Counted from the stretch's first letter, positions 34,546 through 44,736 are shown. The stretch is DNA of 64,000 bases from CAYPAV01 sp964408805 (GCA_964408805.1 CAYPAV010000005.1:207025-271024), one strand, 5' to 3'. Made by a program: numbers and translations. Notes: generated by a model from the sequence alone, not told the origin.

Positions 34546-35748
34546 CTATGATTCTTCCATTGCCGCATAGACCAATCGGCGAAGATCGGCCCGGATCGAG
34601 TAGGTTCGCGACGGCATGAACTGGGACATGTAAATCACGATCAGATCGGTCGCGGGATCGATCCAGAAATAGGTGCTGGCCGCCCCCGACCAGGCATGGA
34701 GTCCCACATTGCCATGACCGACCCGCGCCGCGTCGAGGACAACCGAAAAACCGAGACCGAAACCGATGCCGTGCCAATCGGCGCCGTTGAAATACGGCGC
34801 CCCCATTCCCGCCATGTCGCCCTCGAGATGATTTTTCGTCATCAGCGCCACCGTCTCCGGCCGCAGGATTTTCGCACCGTCGAGGACGCCGCCCCCGCGC
34901 AACATGCGGCAGAACCGGAGTTAGTCCGGCAGGGTGCCGACCAGACCGCCATTGCCGGAAAGGTAGCGCGGCGGTGCTCGAAACCGGCTTTCCGTCGGCG
35001 TCTCCAGTGCCGTCAGCGGTCCTTCTCCTTCGCGGGTATAGTTCCCGGCGAATCGGTTGATCGCCGAGTCCTCGACGTGAAAACCGGTATCCCGCATCGC
35101 CAGCGGTCCGAATAGGCGCTGCTCGAGGAACGTGTCGAATGCGCGCCCGTCGATCACCTCGACGAGCCGCCCGACCACGTCGGTCGCCATGCTGTATTCC
35201 CAGCGCGTGCCGGGATGGAACAGGAGCGGCAGGCCGGCGAGCCGATCGACCACGGCGGCGAGGGTACCCTCGCTCCGCGAACCGTTGACGCCCTCGGCCA
35301 GATAGAGCGCCTTCAACGGCGATTCCGAAAAGGCCGGCAGGATCAGCCCCGAGGTATGGTTCAAGAGCTGCCGGATGGTGATCGGTCCCCGCGCCGGCTC
35401 GGTCCGATGGCCCCCCGCATCGTCCGGCGAATAGACCGACATGTTCTCGAAGGCGGGAAGAAACCGCGCCACCGGGTCGTCGAGATCGAATCGACCTTCC
35501 TCGTGAAGCATCATCAAGGCAACGCTCGCCACGGGCTTGGTCATCGAATAGATGCGGAAAATCGTATCGCGCGTAATCGGACGTCCGCTTTCCAGATCCT
35601 GAACGCCATCGCATTCGAAGAATCTTTCGTCCCCATCCCGCCAAAGGAGGAGCGAATAGCCCGCGAGGCGGCCATCCGTCACATATTGGCCGAGATAGCG
35701 CCCGATCTCGTCGAGGCCGGGCGTGGTGAAGAATTCGCGTCGCTCCAT
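34546..35748 (-). pseudogene. Beta-lactamase-family serine hydrolase interrupted by an in-frame TAA
   Basis: The reading frame from the ATG at 35748 to the stop at 34546 is one continuous family protein of about 400 residues apart from a single TAA at 34921-34923. N-terminal part: 'RIYSMTKPVASVALMMLH' holds the S-x-x-K nucleophile motif and 'WEYSMATDVVGRL' the Y-x-x element. After the stop, translation resumes in the same frame with 'LRFCRMLRGGGVL' and a C-terminal 'HAWSGAASTYFWID' motif. A Tyr codon (TAC or TAT) is the likely ancestor. The truncated product would lack the third active-site motif. Either a recent nonsense mutation or a base-call error explains it. Confidence 0.75.
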
Positions 35749-35864
35749 CGCATTCCATCCTCGGGGCCGGGCCGAAACATTACCGTTGGGCCGATCGCCT
35801 GTCGAACGTACAATTCTTCTTCGACGGCCAGGTCGCAAGGCCGGACGGACGAGAGGACCGGAAG

Positions 35865-37253
35865 ATGGACGACAGCTTCGATTTTTCCAATCGGCACAAG
35901 GATCTGATGGCGCGCGACGAGGAGTATGTCCTCGGCTGGCGTTTCGAACCGCGTGTCATCTTCGAACGGGGCGAGGGTGTCCGGCTCTTCGATGTCGACG
36001 GCAATGCCTATTACGATCTCAGTTCCGGCATGATGAGCCTCGTCCTCGGACACGCCCATCCGGAACTGGTGGACACGATCCGCGACATGGCGGACCGGTT
36101 CGTCCATCAATCCTCGTGGTACACCAATCCCTGGGCGATCGAGTTTGCCGAACTGCTGGCGACGACCCTGCCGGGCGAGCTCAAGATGACCAACTTCGCG
36201 GTGACCGGGTCGGAGGCGAACGAGATCGCGATGCGGATGGCGCTGGGTGTTACCGGCGGATTCGATATCTGCTCGATGGTTCGGGGACTCCACGGCGGTT
36301 CGATCGCCGCCGAGGGGATTACCTCGGTCGGCGGCGCCCGGCGGCGCGGCCTCGGCCCGCTGACCATTCCGGCGCGCGCCAATTGCATCGTCCCCGCCTT
36401 CTATTACCGCGCCCCGGTCGACAACGCCGAGGAATGGGACGAGATCAGCCTCCGGATGACCGAGGACATGATCGAATACACCACATCACAAGAAGTCGCG
36501 GCACTGATGCTGGAGCCCATTGCGGTGCCGGGCGGCATGATCGTCCCCTCGAAACGATGGCTTCAAGGCATCCGCGAGATCGCCGATCGCTGGGAGGCGC
36601 TGCTGATCTTCGACGAATGCCAGCTGGCGCCGGCGCGAACCGGCAAATTCTGGGGCTTCGAGCATTTCGACGTGACACCGGATATCGTGACCTTCGGCAA
36701 GGGCCTCACCGCCGGCTTCGCCTTCTGCGGCACCGTCACCACGCCGGAGATCGCCGAGGCCTCGCGCGGCACCAAGGGGCTGCCCTGGTCCGGAACCTAT
36801 CCCCAGGACCCGCTGCCGGCCGCGGTCGCGTTGAAGCAGTTGGAGATCGTCCTTCGGGACGATTTGGCCGGGCACGCGGCGCGGGCCGGCGCGTTTCTGG
36901 AGGGCCGGCTTGGCGAGCTACGGGAGAAATTCGACTGCATCGGCGACATCCGCGGCCTCGGGCTCTATCGCATGCTCGATATCGTACAAGACCGAAAGAC
37001 CAAGACGCCCGACCCAGAGATGGGCGAGCGCATCCGCTATCACGCGATGAAGGAAGGGTTGGCGATGATCGTGGTCAAGAACTACGTCCGGATCTGCCCA
37101 CCCGTGATCGTGACGGAAGCAGGGCTCGATGATATCGTGGGCCGGCTGGAGACCGCGATCGGCCGGGCCGTGGCCGGCGATCCCGTGCCGACCGACCTGG
37201 CGCGATCCTCCTCGCTGGCCGAAAACCGGACACCGGGAAAGGCAAGCCGATGA
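35865..37253 (+). CDS. Class III PLP-dependent aminotransferase
   Basis: The protein has 462 residues with the class III fold. The PLP Lys is Lys279 in 'VTFGKGLTAGF', Asp250 in 'LLIFDECQ' contacts the pyridine nitrogen, and 'GSEANEIAMRMA' (115-125) binds the cofactor phosphate. It resembles dialkylglycine decarboxylases and omega-aminotransferases by eye. The stop overlaps the start of the TauD-family oxygenase (ATGA), so the two act in one pathway, perhaps releasing an amino group and an oxidised product from a non-proteinogenic amino acid or aminosulfonate (inference). Confidence 0.88.
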   Translation: MDDSFDFSNRHKDLMARDEEYVLGWRFEPRVIFERGEGVRLFDVDGNAYYDLSSGMMSLVLGHAHPELVDTIRDMADRFVHQSSWYTNPWAIEFAELLATTLPGELKMTNFAVTGSEANEIAMRMALGVTGGFDICSMVRGLHGGSIAAEGITSVGGARRRGLGPLTIPARANCIVPAFYYRAPVDNAEEWDEISLRMTEDMIEYTTSQEVAALMLEPIAVPGGMIVPSKRWLQGIREIADRWEALLIFDECQLAPARTGKFWGFEHFDVTPDIVTFGKGLTAGFAFCGTVTTPEIAEASRGTKGLPWSGTYPQDPLPAAVALKQLEIVLRDDLAGHAARAGAFLEGRLGELREKFDCIGDIRGLGLYRMLDIVQDRKTKTPDPEMGERIRYHAMKEGLAMIVVKNYVRICPPVIVTEAGLDDIVGRLETAIGRAVAGDPVPTDLARSSSLAENRTPGKASR

Positions 37254-38077
37254 CTTACGAGACCATCGAGGTTCGGCAACTGACACCCTTGATCGGTGCC
37301 GAAATCGGCGGCGTGGATATGCGCGACCCGCCCGACAACCAGACCTTTCAGGCAATCCACGACGCCTGGATGGAACATCAGGTGATCTTCTTCCGCGACC
37401 AGGACATCACGCTCGAGCAGCAGAAGGATTTCGGCCGGCGGTTCGGCGAGCTGGCGATCCATCCGGCCGCACCCGGCCCCGAGGGTCACCCCGAAATCTT
37501 CGTCCTCCACGCGGACGAGAACTCAAAATTCGTCGAGGGCAATGCCTGGCACACGGACGTTTCCTGCGACGAGAAACCGCCCTTGGGCAGCCTTCTTCAT
37601 CTGCATACCGTACCGCCCGTCGGCGGTGATACGCTGTTCGCCAGCACGTATGCGGCCTATGACGATCTGAGCGCGGATATGAAGACCTATCTCGACGGCA
37701 AATTGGCGATCCACGACGGCGAGCATGTCTATCGCGGGCGATACGCCTATCAGGGCATCGACGATTCCGGCAGGACCTATCCCCACGCCGAACATCCCGT
37801 CGTCCGCACCCATCCGGTGACCGGCCGCAAGGGACTGTTCGTCAATACCGGCTTCACCGTCCAAATCAAGGACCTGCCACAGCGCGAAAGCCGGGCCGTG
37901 CTCGATTTTCTTTACGATCACATCGCTCAGCCGAAATATCAGTGCCGCTTCAAATGGGCGCCGAATTCGGTCGCGATGTGGGACAACCGCTGCGTTCAGC
38001 ATTTCGCCATGTGGGATTATTTCCCGGCCACGCGCTCCGGCAACCGGGTCACGCTGGAGGGCGACAAACCGTTCTGA
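37250..38077 (+). CDS. TauD/TfdA-family 2-oxoglutarate-dependent dioxygenase
   Basis: The protein has 275 residues. Iron ligands are His101 and Asp103 in 'AWHTDVS' and His251 near the C-terminus ('VQHFAMWDY'), with Arg262 or Arg266 for 2-oxoglutarate binding. All expected residues are present, so it should hydroxylate a small acid such as taurine, an alkylsulfonate or an aryloxyacetate; which one is unknown. It overlaps the aminotransferase gene by four bases and converges with the hydantoinase B gene. Confidence 0.92.
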   Translation: MTYETIEVRQLTPLIGAEIGGVDMRDPPDNQTFQAIHDAWMEHQVIFFRDQDITLEQQKDFGRRFGELAIHPAAPGPEGHPEIFVLHADENSKFVEGNAWHTDVSCDEKPPLGSLLHLHTVPPVGGDTLFASTYAAYDDLSADMKTYLDGKLAIHDGEHVYRGRYAYQGIDDSGRTYPHAEHPVVRTHPVTGRKGLFVNTGFTVQIKDLPQRESRAVLDFLYDHIAQPKYQCRFKWAPNSVAMWDNRCVQHFAMWDYFPATRSGNRVTLEGDKPF

Positions 38078-38108
38078 CCGATCGCGGCGGCGTGTCGAAA
38101 CGATGGCG

Positions 38109-39698
38109 TCAGGGCTTGCGTGCGGCAGGGTCCCCCCAACCGGCCCCGCCCGGCGTTCCGATCCGCAGCAAGGTGCCTTTCGGCAACGGCGCTTCCTTGA
38201 CCGCGGCGTCGAGCCGGCGCTCATTCGGTCCGCCCGGATCGACGATGAACTCGCCAAGCGCCCCGTCGCCGCCGCCCGCCATGCCGCGCGCCGGCACGGA
38301 TTGGCGTTCGCCGGTCAGGCTGACGGTAACGTCGTCGCCGAGGATGCGGTAATCGCGGGAGAGGCCGTCACCGCCCTTGAAGGCCCCGGCGCCACCCGAC
38401 CCCTCGCGAAAGCCGTAATGTTCGACACGGAACGGAAACGCGTGCTCCAGCGCCTCGACCGGCAGGTTGGCGCTGCCCGAGGTCAAGGTGCGGACCCCGT
38501 CGAGCCCATCGCGATCGGCGAGCGCGCCGAGCCCGCCGGCGACGGTCTCGTAATTCACGAAATAGCGGTCGTTGCGGGGATCGTTCCCGGCCAGCAACAG
38601 CAACCCGTGCGGCCCGCAGCGCGCCATGCCCTGACCCGGTATCGCCTGCGAGAGTGCGGCCAATACGACATCCGACAGGACCCCGCAGGACAGCGACCGG
38701 GCCCCCACCGGCGCCGGCGGGACGGGCTGCACGATCGAGCCCGGCGGGGCCTCGATCCCGATCACACGGAAGGCGCCGCCATTGGCCGGCGCATCGGGAT
38801 CGAGAAGCGCCTTCGCCACCGTATAGACTGTCGCGACCAGGGCTTGATGCGGGATGTTCCGGGCCTGGGAAAGCTGCGGGTCGGTGCCGCCGAAATCGAA
38901 GGCGAGCTTGCCGCTCTCAACCGTGAGCGCGCAGGCCAGGCGCGCCGGCGCGTCCTCGCCCGAAATGAAATCCTCGGCCGCATAGCAGCCATCCGGTAGA
39001 TCGGCGACGGCGACCCGCATGCGCCGCTCGCTGAAATCGAGATAGGCGGCGAGAGCCGCCTCGAATGTTTCCGCCCCGTGACGCGTGATCATCCCCTCGA
39101 TCGATCGCACACCGGCGATATTAGCCGCCAGCTGGGCATTGAGGTCGCCCCGGCGCTCCTCCGGCGTGCGGGAGTTGGTGAGGATCATCCGCAGTATCCC
39201 CGGGTCCAGGACGCCTCCCCGCACCGCGCGCACCGGTGGGATCCGCAGCCCCTCCTGGAAAATCGACCGGCAGACCGCCGCCTCGCTGCCCGGCACCAAC
39301 CCGCCGACATCGGCATGGTGCGCGATATTGGCGACATAGGCGATGATCCGCATCCCGTCGAATACGGGCGCGATGAGATTGAGGTCCGGCAGATGCGAGC
39401 CGCCCCCGTTATAGGGGTCATTGGCGAGAAACATGTCGCCGGGACGAATATCGCGGACGTCGAACCGCGCCTTGATGGCATCGACGGCCCCGATCATCGA
39501 GCCGAGGTGAATCGCGATGTGTTCGGCCTGGGCCACGACCTCGCCGGCCGCGTCGAAGACCGCGGTCGAGCAATCGTTGCGTTCCTTGATATTGGGAGAA
39601 AAAGCGCTTCGCATCAGCACGGCACCCATCTCTTCGGCCGCCGCCAGCACATGGCGCGCAATCACTTCCGTGGTGATGGGATCGAGCAGACCGGTCAT
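38109..39698 (-). CDS. Hydantoinase B/oxoprolinase-family subunit
   Basis: The protein has 529 residues. It starts 'LLDPITTEVIARHVLAAAEE', typical of the HyuB family, with 'AFSPNIKERNDCSTAVFD' and 'NDPYNGGGSHLPDL' following. It works with HyuA in ATP-dependent hydrolysis of cyclic amides or related carboxylation reactions, in the cytosol. The ATG at 39698 lies two bases after the hyuA stop (TGATATG). An upstream extension would overlap hyuA and is not needed. It is last in a three-gene operon. Confidence 0.92.
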   Translation of the reverse strand: MTGLLDPITTEVIARHVLAAAEEMGAVLMRSAFSPNIKERNDCSTAVFDAAGEVVAQAEHIAIHLGSMIGAVDAIKARFDVRDIRPGDMFLANDPYNGGGSHLPDLNLIAPVFDGMRIIAYVANIAHHADVGGLVPGSEAAVCRSIFQEGLRIPPVRAVRGGVLDPGILRMILTNSRTPEERRGDLNAQLAANIAGVRSIEGMITRHGAETFEAALAAYLDFSERRMRVAVADLPDGCYAAEDFISGEDAPARLACALTVESGKLAFDFGGTDPQLSQARNIPHQALVATVYTVAKALLDPDAPANGGAFRVIGIEAPPGSIVQPVPPAPVGARSLSCGVLSDVVLAALSQAIPGQGMARCGPHGLLLLAGNDPRNDRYFVNYETVAGGLGALADRDGLDGVRTLTSGSANLPVEALEHAFPFRVEHYGFREGSGGAGAFKGGDGLSRDYRILGDDVTVSLTGERQSVPARGMAGGGDGALGEFIVDPGGPNERRLDAAVKEAPLPKGTLLRIGTPGGAGWGDPAARKP

Positions 39699-39699
39699 A

Positions 39700-41751
39700 T
39701 CAACGCACCCTCTCATAATGGCGTAGATCGAGGCTGCCGTCGGCACCGACCGAGACCCGCCAGCCCGGCGGAACCACGGTTGTCGAGTCCATCTGTTCGA
39801 TGATCGCCGGTCCCGAAATTTCGGTTCCCGGCACAAGGCCATTCCGACTGAAAATTTCGGTCTCGGCGAACCCCGTCTCCCGGAACCAGACCGGCCGGCG
39901 ACGGGATTCCGTATCCGCCGGCGTCGCCGCTTCCCGTCCCGCCGCCGCCGCGCGCGGCACCACGACCGCGAGGCGGAGGTTGACCACCTCGATCGCTTGG
40001 GTTGCCATCCGGTAGCCGTTGACCTCTTCGTGGCGCTGGTGAAAACGCGCGGCCGTGTCCGTCAAACCCTCCGCGAGAAATCCGTCTTCCGAGATCGGAA
40101 TGGCGAGTTCGAAGGCCTGCCCCGCATAGCGGAGATCGACCCGCCATTCCCGGGCTGTTTCGGCGGCATCGAGGCCTTCCGCCCGACGCCACCCATCGCC
40201 GCGATCCATTAGGATCTCTTTCGCATCAATAAGCGCGCTTATATTATCCGGTTCGGCGAGCACGAGACAGGTCACGCCGAAATCGCCGCGACGATCCGCG
40301 TCGAGCAGGCCCTCGGCCGAAAGAATTCCCGGACGGTTGGGCACGATGACCCGGGTCGATTCCATCGCCGCCGCGATTTCTGCCGCATGCAGCGGCCCCG
40401 CCCCCCCGAAGGCGACGAGCGCGTAATCGCGCGGATCCTCGCCCTTCTCGATCGAGACGACGCGAACCGCGCCCATCATATTGGCGTTGACGATCTCGAC
40501 GATGCCGGACGCGGTCTCGATCGCATCGAGGCCGATTTCGCGGCCGAGTGCTTCGACCGCCGCTTTCGCCTTTTCGGGGTAGACGGTCATGGCGCCGCCG
40601 ATCAATGCCTCGCCCGCCAGCCGGCCAAGGACGACGTTGGCGTCGGTCACGGTCGGCGCGGCACCGCCTCGGCCGTACAGTGCGGGTCCCGGATCGGCGC
40701 CCGCACTCGCGGGACCCACCTTCAACAGGCCGCCGGGATCGATCCAGGCGATGCTGCCGCCGCCGGCCCCGATGGTGTGCAGATCCAAGGTCGGTATCCG
40801 CACCGGAAAGCCCGCGATTTCGCGGAGGTTCCGGGTCGCGGGCGCGCCCTGCTTGACCAGACAGACATCGGTCGAGGTGCCGCCCATATCGAAGGAGATC
40901 ATATCGCCGATCCCAAGCCCTCGCCCCAGGGCCGCGGTCGCAATGACGCCGCCGGCAGGCCCTGAGAAGAACGTATTGATCGGCGCGGATCGAACCGCCT
41001 CGGTGGAAACGGCGCCCCCGTTCGACTGCATGACCAGCGGCCGCGCGCCGACACCAAGATCCCGCAGGCCCGCCTCGAAGCGCCGGAGATAGGCGTCAAT
41101 CAGCGGCAGCAGGCCGGCATTGACGGTCGCCGTCGAGAAACGCTCGAATTCGCGGAACTCGCGCAGTATGTCCGACGCGACGGAGAGGTGCGCTTCCGGC
41201 CATTCCGCCTCGACGATCGCCTTGGCCCGGCGCTCGTGGTCTGGATTGGCATAGGCATGCATGAAACAGATCGAAAGCGCCTCGACCCCCGCCGCCTTCA
41301 ACGCGGCGACGGCCGCCCGCACGCCTGCCTCGTCGAGCGGGATGATGATATTGCCGCGCTCGTCCAGGCGCTCGTCGACCTCGAAAATCCGGTCCCGCGC
41401 CGCCGGCGGCGTCGGTTTTTCCACCCGAAGATCGTAGAAGCTCGGCCGGCGTTGGCGTCCGATTACCAGGATGTCGCGAAAGCCGCGCGTCGTGATCATG
41501 CCCGTCTTGGCGGTCCGCCCGGTGAGAACCGCATTGGTGGCCAGCGTGGTCCCGTGAACCAGAAAGCCGATATCGGACGCGGTCGCCCCGGCCTTTTCCA
41601 ATATCTCGGCCACGCCGGCGAGGATACCGCGTGCCGGATCGTCGGGCGTGGTCGGCAGTTTGTGGACGGTTCGGCGCCCGGCCGCGCCGTCGATCAAAAC
41701 GAGATCGGTGAAGGTGCCGCCGGTGTCCACACCGATCCTGATATCGGACAA
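39700..41751 (-). CDS. Hydantoinase A/oxoprolinase-family subunit
   Basis: The protein has about 683 residues in the ASKHA ATPase fold. The N-terminus 'IRIGVDTGGTFTDLVLIDG' is the phosphate-1 loop, and 'ISFDMGGTSTDVCLV' the second phosphate loop. No ATG lies at the right place: the family N-terminus is reached from the TTG at 41751, eight bases after the stop of the upstream isomerase gene. Longer frames upstream are just the isomerase gene in another frame. It pairs with the HyuB gene that follows immediately. Confidence 0.9.
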   Translation of the reverse strand: MSDIRIGVDTGGTFTDLVLIDGAAGRRTVHKLPTTPDDPARGILAGVAEILEKAGATASDIGFLVHGTTLATNAVLTGRTAKTGMITTRGFRDILVIGRQRRPSFYDLRVEKPTPPAARDRIFEVDERLDERGNIIIPLDEAGVRAAVAALKAAGVEALSICFMHAYANPDHERRAKAIVEAEWPEAHLSVASDILREFREFERFSTATVNAGLLPLIDAYLRRFEAGLRDLGVGARPLVMQSNGGAVSTEAVRSAPINTFFSGPAGGVIATAALGRGLGIGDMISFDMGGTSTDVCLVKQGAPATRNLREIAGFPVRIPTLDLHTIGAGGGSIAWIDPGGLLKVGPASAGADPGPALYGRGGAAPTVTDANVVLGRLAGEALIGGAMTVYPEKAKAAVEALGREIGLDAIETASGIVEIVNANMMGAVRVVSIEKGEDPRDYALVAFGGAGPLHAAEIAAAMESTRVIVPNRPGILSAEGLLDADRRGDFGVTCLVLAEPDNISALIDAKEILMDRGDGWRRAEGLDAAETAREWRVDLRYAGQAFELAIPISEDGFLAEGLTDTAARFHQRHEEVNGYRMATQAIEVVNLRLAVVVPRAAAAGREAATPADTESRRRPVWFRETGFAETEIFSRNGLVPGTEISGPAIIEQMDSTTVVPPGWRVSVGADGSLDLRHYERVR

Positions 41752-41758
41752 GGAGAGC

Positions 41759-42532
41759 CTAGGCGCGCTGTCGGTGCGGGTCGGCGGCGCCTTCGGCGGT
41801 GTCCGCGGTGGCGGCGAGACCTCGGAACAACGCGCCGCCGATACCCTCCACTTCGGGATCGATGCGGAGCGTCTCGAAGATCTTCCAGAACGAGCATTGA
41901 TTGGCCGTATAAACCGGCTTGCCGAGGTCCTGTTCCAACACATCGACGACCTCCAGCGCCCGCACCTGGGTGCAGGCAATGAAGACGGCCTCCGCCTCCT
42001 CGGTCGCGATTTCCTTGACCTTCTGGTAGACGTCGGACGGCTGGATCTTGGCGTGGTCGAACATGTCCAGCATATCGAAGGTGGCGAGCCGGTTGACCTC
42101 GATCCCCTCCGATCCGAGATAGCGGCGCAGGCGCTCGTTGGTGGTCTCCACATAGGGGGTCACGACATCGACCTTGCCGATCCCATTCCGGCGGAGCGCG
42201 TCCACCATCGCCCCCGACGTCGTGACCGCCGGCACCCCGGCCATCTGCGAGAGAGCCACCTCGAAACCGCGATTCCATTCGGCGCCCTCGTAGAAACTCC
42301 CGCTGGTGCAGCCGAAGAGCACCGCATCGGGTTCCGCGGTCATCACCCGCTCGCAGGCGTTCTTGCCCTCCTGCTCCATGTTGCGAAGCGTCTCCGCCGT
42401 CCCCTCGCGCTCGCAGGCGATACGCGCCGTCGAGACAGTGACGCCGTCCGGTACCAGGGACCAGAGCTCGCATTCCATCGTGTTGTTTACCGCAGGCACC
42501 AAAAGCCCGATCCGGGCGCGCCAGCCATGCAT
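41759..42532 (-). CDS. Maleate isomerase/Asp-Glu racemase-superfamily protein
   Basis: The protein has 257 residues. The two-Cys active site of the superfamily is visible: Cys75 in 'LFGCTSGSF' and Cys187 in 'FIACTQVRA'. Close families are maleate cis-trans isomerase, arylmalonate decarboxylase and hydantoin racemase. Its position directly upstream of the hydantoinase A/B genes favours a racemase role for a cyclic amide, but the sequence looks closer to maleate isomerases. The ATG has GGGAGAA upstream. Confidence 0.8.
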   Translation of the reverse strand: MHGWRARIGLLVPAVNNTMECELWSLVPDGVTVSTARIACEREGTAETLRNMEQEGKNACERVMTAEPDAVLFGCTSGSFYEGAEWNRGFEVALSQMAGVPAVTTSGAMVDALRRNGIGKVDVVTPYVETTNERLRRYLGSEGIEVNRLATFDMLDMFDHAKIQPSDVYQKVKEIATEEAEAVFIACTQVRALEVVDVLEQDLGKPVYTANQCSFWKIFETLRIDPEVEGIGGALFRGLAATADTAEGAADPHRQRA

Positions 42533-42723
42533 GTTCGGTTCTCCCTTGGATGCTTGATTAGAGTATAGAACGATTGGAATTTCGGGCTAGAGACCCCAGG
42601 GACGAGACACCAAGGAGCGCGCCGGAGCCGATCGCCAGGGAAAGCAAGATCGAGCTGATAGACGCGCTCCCGGAGACGGAGCTGAAGAAGATCCAGGCGG
42701 CGGTGCCGGCACCCGACCCCGCC

Positions 42724-44736
42724 CTAGCGCATCAAATTCCGTGCCGCCTCGACGATCCGTTCCTGGGAGGGAATGGTCGCGCGTTCCAACTCGTCGTTAT
42801 AGGGCATCGGCGCATCGAGGGCGCCGAGACGCTGGATGGGGGCGTCGAGCCAGTCGAAGCCCTTGTCGACGACCATTGCTGCGACCTCGGCCCCGAATCC
42901 GCCGGTGGTCCAGGCCTCGTGGACTATCAGCAGCCGGTTGGTCTTCTTGACCGACTCCAGGATCGTCTCCTCGTCGAGCGGCTTCAAGGTGCGGGGATCG
43001 ACGACCTCGACGCTGATGCCCTCGCGCTCCAGAACCCGCGCCGCCGACATCGCACGGGGCACCATCGCCATGGTGGCGACGATGGTGACGTCCGTGCCCT
43101 CCCGCTTGACGTCGGCCTTGCCGAGCGGGATGGCGTAAAGGTCCTCCGGCACCGGGCTCGACCCGCCCTCGACGTAGAGGAGCTTCGTTTCCAGGAAGAT
43201 CACCGGATTATCGTCGCGAATGGCGGCGACCAGCAGGCCCTTGGCGTCGTAAGGCGTCGACGGTCCGACGACAACCAGCCCCGGCACGTGGGTGAACCAG
43301 GCCTCGAGGCTCTGGCTGTGCTGGGCCGCCATGCGGATGCCGCCGCCCTGGGGGCCGCGCACGACCAGCGGCACGTTCGGGTTGCCGCCCAGCATGAAGC
43401 GGAACTTGGAGGCCTGATTGACCAGCATATCCATGGTCAGGGCCACGAAGTCGAAAATCTGGATCTCCACGATCGGGCGCATGCCGGCGATCGCGGCACC
43501 CACGCCGCAGCCGACGAAGGTCGCCTCCGAGATCGGCGTGTCGCGTACGCGATCTTCGCCGAACTCATCCATCAGGCCCTTCGAGACCTGGAAGATGCCG
43601 CCGGTGGCGCCGACATCCTCGCCCATCAGGAAGACCGTCTCGTCGCGGCCCATTTCCTGGCGCATGGCCTCGTTAAGGGCTTCGGGCATCGAGAGCTCCC
43701 GCGTCCCCACGGGTCCCGGCTCGTCGTAATCGGCATGGGGCGCGTAGACGGCGGACATCATCATGTCGACCGAGGGCTCGCCGCCCTGCTTGCCGTATTC
43801 GATGGCGGCGGTCACCTCATCCTCGACCTCGGCCGCGATCTCCTTCATGCGTTTGGGTGTCGCCGCCTTCTGGGTGCGAATCTCCTTCTCGATTCGCTTT
43901 ACGGGATCGCGCCGTTTGACCCAATCGTCGTATTCCTCCTTGGGCCTCGGGTCGCGGATATTGGCGCGCATCGAATGCTGGCCCCAGCGATAGGTCATCG
44001 CCTCGATCATCGTCGGGCCCTCGCCGGCGCGGGCGCGCTCGACCGCTTCCCGAACGGTGACATAGACCTCGACCGCGTCATTGCCGTCGATGGTGATCCC
44101 GGGCACGTCGTAGCCGGCCGCCCGGCGCGCCACCTGTTCGACCGAGGTCGTGTTGCGATAAGACGTGCTGAGCGCGTACTGATTATTCTCGCAGATAAAG
44201 ATCACCGGCAGCTTCCAGACCGAAGCCAGGTTCATCGCCTCGTGGAAGACGCCTTGGTTGGACCCGCCGTCGCCGAAGAAGTTGACCACGACCTGGTCCG
44301 ACCCCCGCAGCTTGGCGGCAAGTGCGGCCCCCGTCGAGAGCGGCATGGCGGCGCCGACGATCCCATTGGCACCGAGAATATTGAGATTCATGTCCGCAAT
44401 ATGCATCGAGCCCCCGAGGCCCCGGCAATAGCCGGTCTCGCGGCCCATCAGCTCGGCCATCATGCGCTCCATATTAGCGCCCTTGGCGATGCAATGGCCG
44501 TGGCCCCGGTGGTTGCTCGCCATGTAGTCGTCGGGGCGGAGATTGGCACCCACGGCGGCGGCGACCGCCTCCTGGCCGACATAGCTATGCGCCGTGCCCT
44601 TCACGAAACCCGCGTCGAACAGTTCGTGGGTGTTCTCGTCGAAGCGCCGTATCCGCTTCATCGTCGTATAGATGCCCTCCAAAACCTCGGACGGAAGCTG
44701 CAAATTGGCACTGGATCGTTCGCTCGTCGTCGCCAT
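42724..44736 (-). CDS. Fused alpha-beta E1 component of a 2-oxo acid dehydrogenase
   Basis: The protein has 670 residues. The alpha half (about 20-340) carries the ThDP motif 'GDGGSNQGVFHEAMN...ENNQYALS'. The beta half (about 345-670) contains 'EDVGATGGIFQVSKGL' and 'VEIQIFDFVALTMDMLVNQ'. In most pyruvate, acetoin or branched-chain complexes these are separate proteins; here they are one chain. No E2 or E3 gene is in the window, so partners must be elsewhere. I chose the ATG at 44736 because GGGGAGG lies seven bases upstream. Confidence 0.9.
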   Translation of the reverse strand: MATTSERSSANLQLPSEVLEGIYTTMKRIRRFDENTHELFDAGFVKGTAHSYVGQEAVAAAVGANLRPDDYMASNHRGHGHCIAKGANMERMMAELMGRETGYCRGLGGSMHIADMNLNILGANGIVGAAMPLSTGAALAAKLRGSDQVVVNFFGDGGSNQGVFHEAMNLASVWKLPVIFICENNQYALSTSYRNTTSVEQVARRAAGYDVPGITIDGNDAVEVYVTVREAVERARAGEGPTMIEAMTYRWGQHSMRANIRDPRPKEEYDDWVKRRDPVKRIEKEIRTQKAATPKRMKEIAAEVEDEVTAAIEYGKQGGEPSVDMMMSAVYAPHADYDEPGPVGTRELSMPEALNEAMRQEMGRDETVFLMGEDVGATGGIFQVSKGLMDEFGEDRVRDTPISEATFVGCGVGAAIAGMRPIVEIQIFDFVALTMDMLVNQASKFRFMLGGNPNVPLVVRGPQGGGIRMAAQHSQSLEAWFTHVPGLVVVGPSTPYDAKGLLVAAIRDDNPVIFLETKLLYVEGGSSPVPEDLYAIPLGKADVKREGTDVTIVATMAMVPRAMSAARVLEREGISVEVVDPRTLKPLDEETILESVKKTNRLLIVHEAWTTGGFGAEVAAMVVDKGFDWLDAPIQRLGALDAPMPYNDELERATIPSQERIVEAARNLMR

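Noticed and set aside
34391..35758. Alternative minus-strand frame of 455 codons over the serine hydrolase
   Set aside because: It is open but Arg/Gly-rich; the hydrolase motifs are in another frame on both sides of the TAA.
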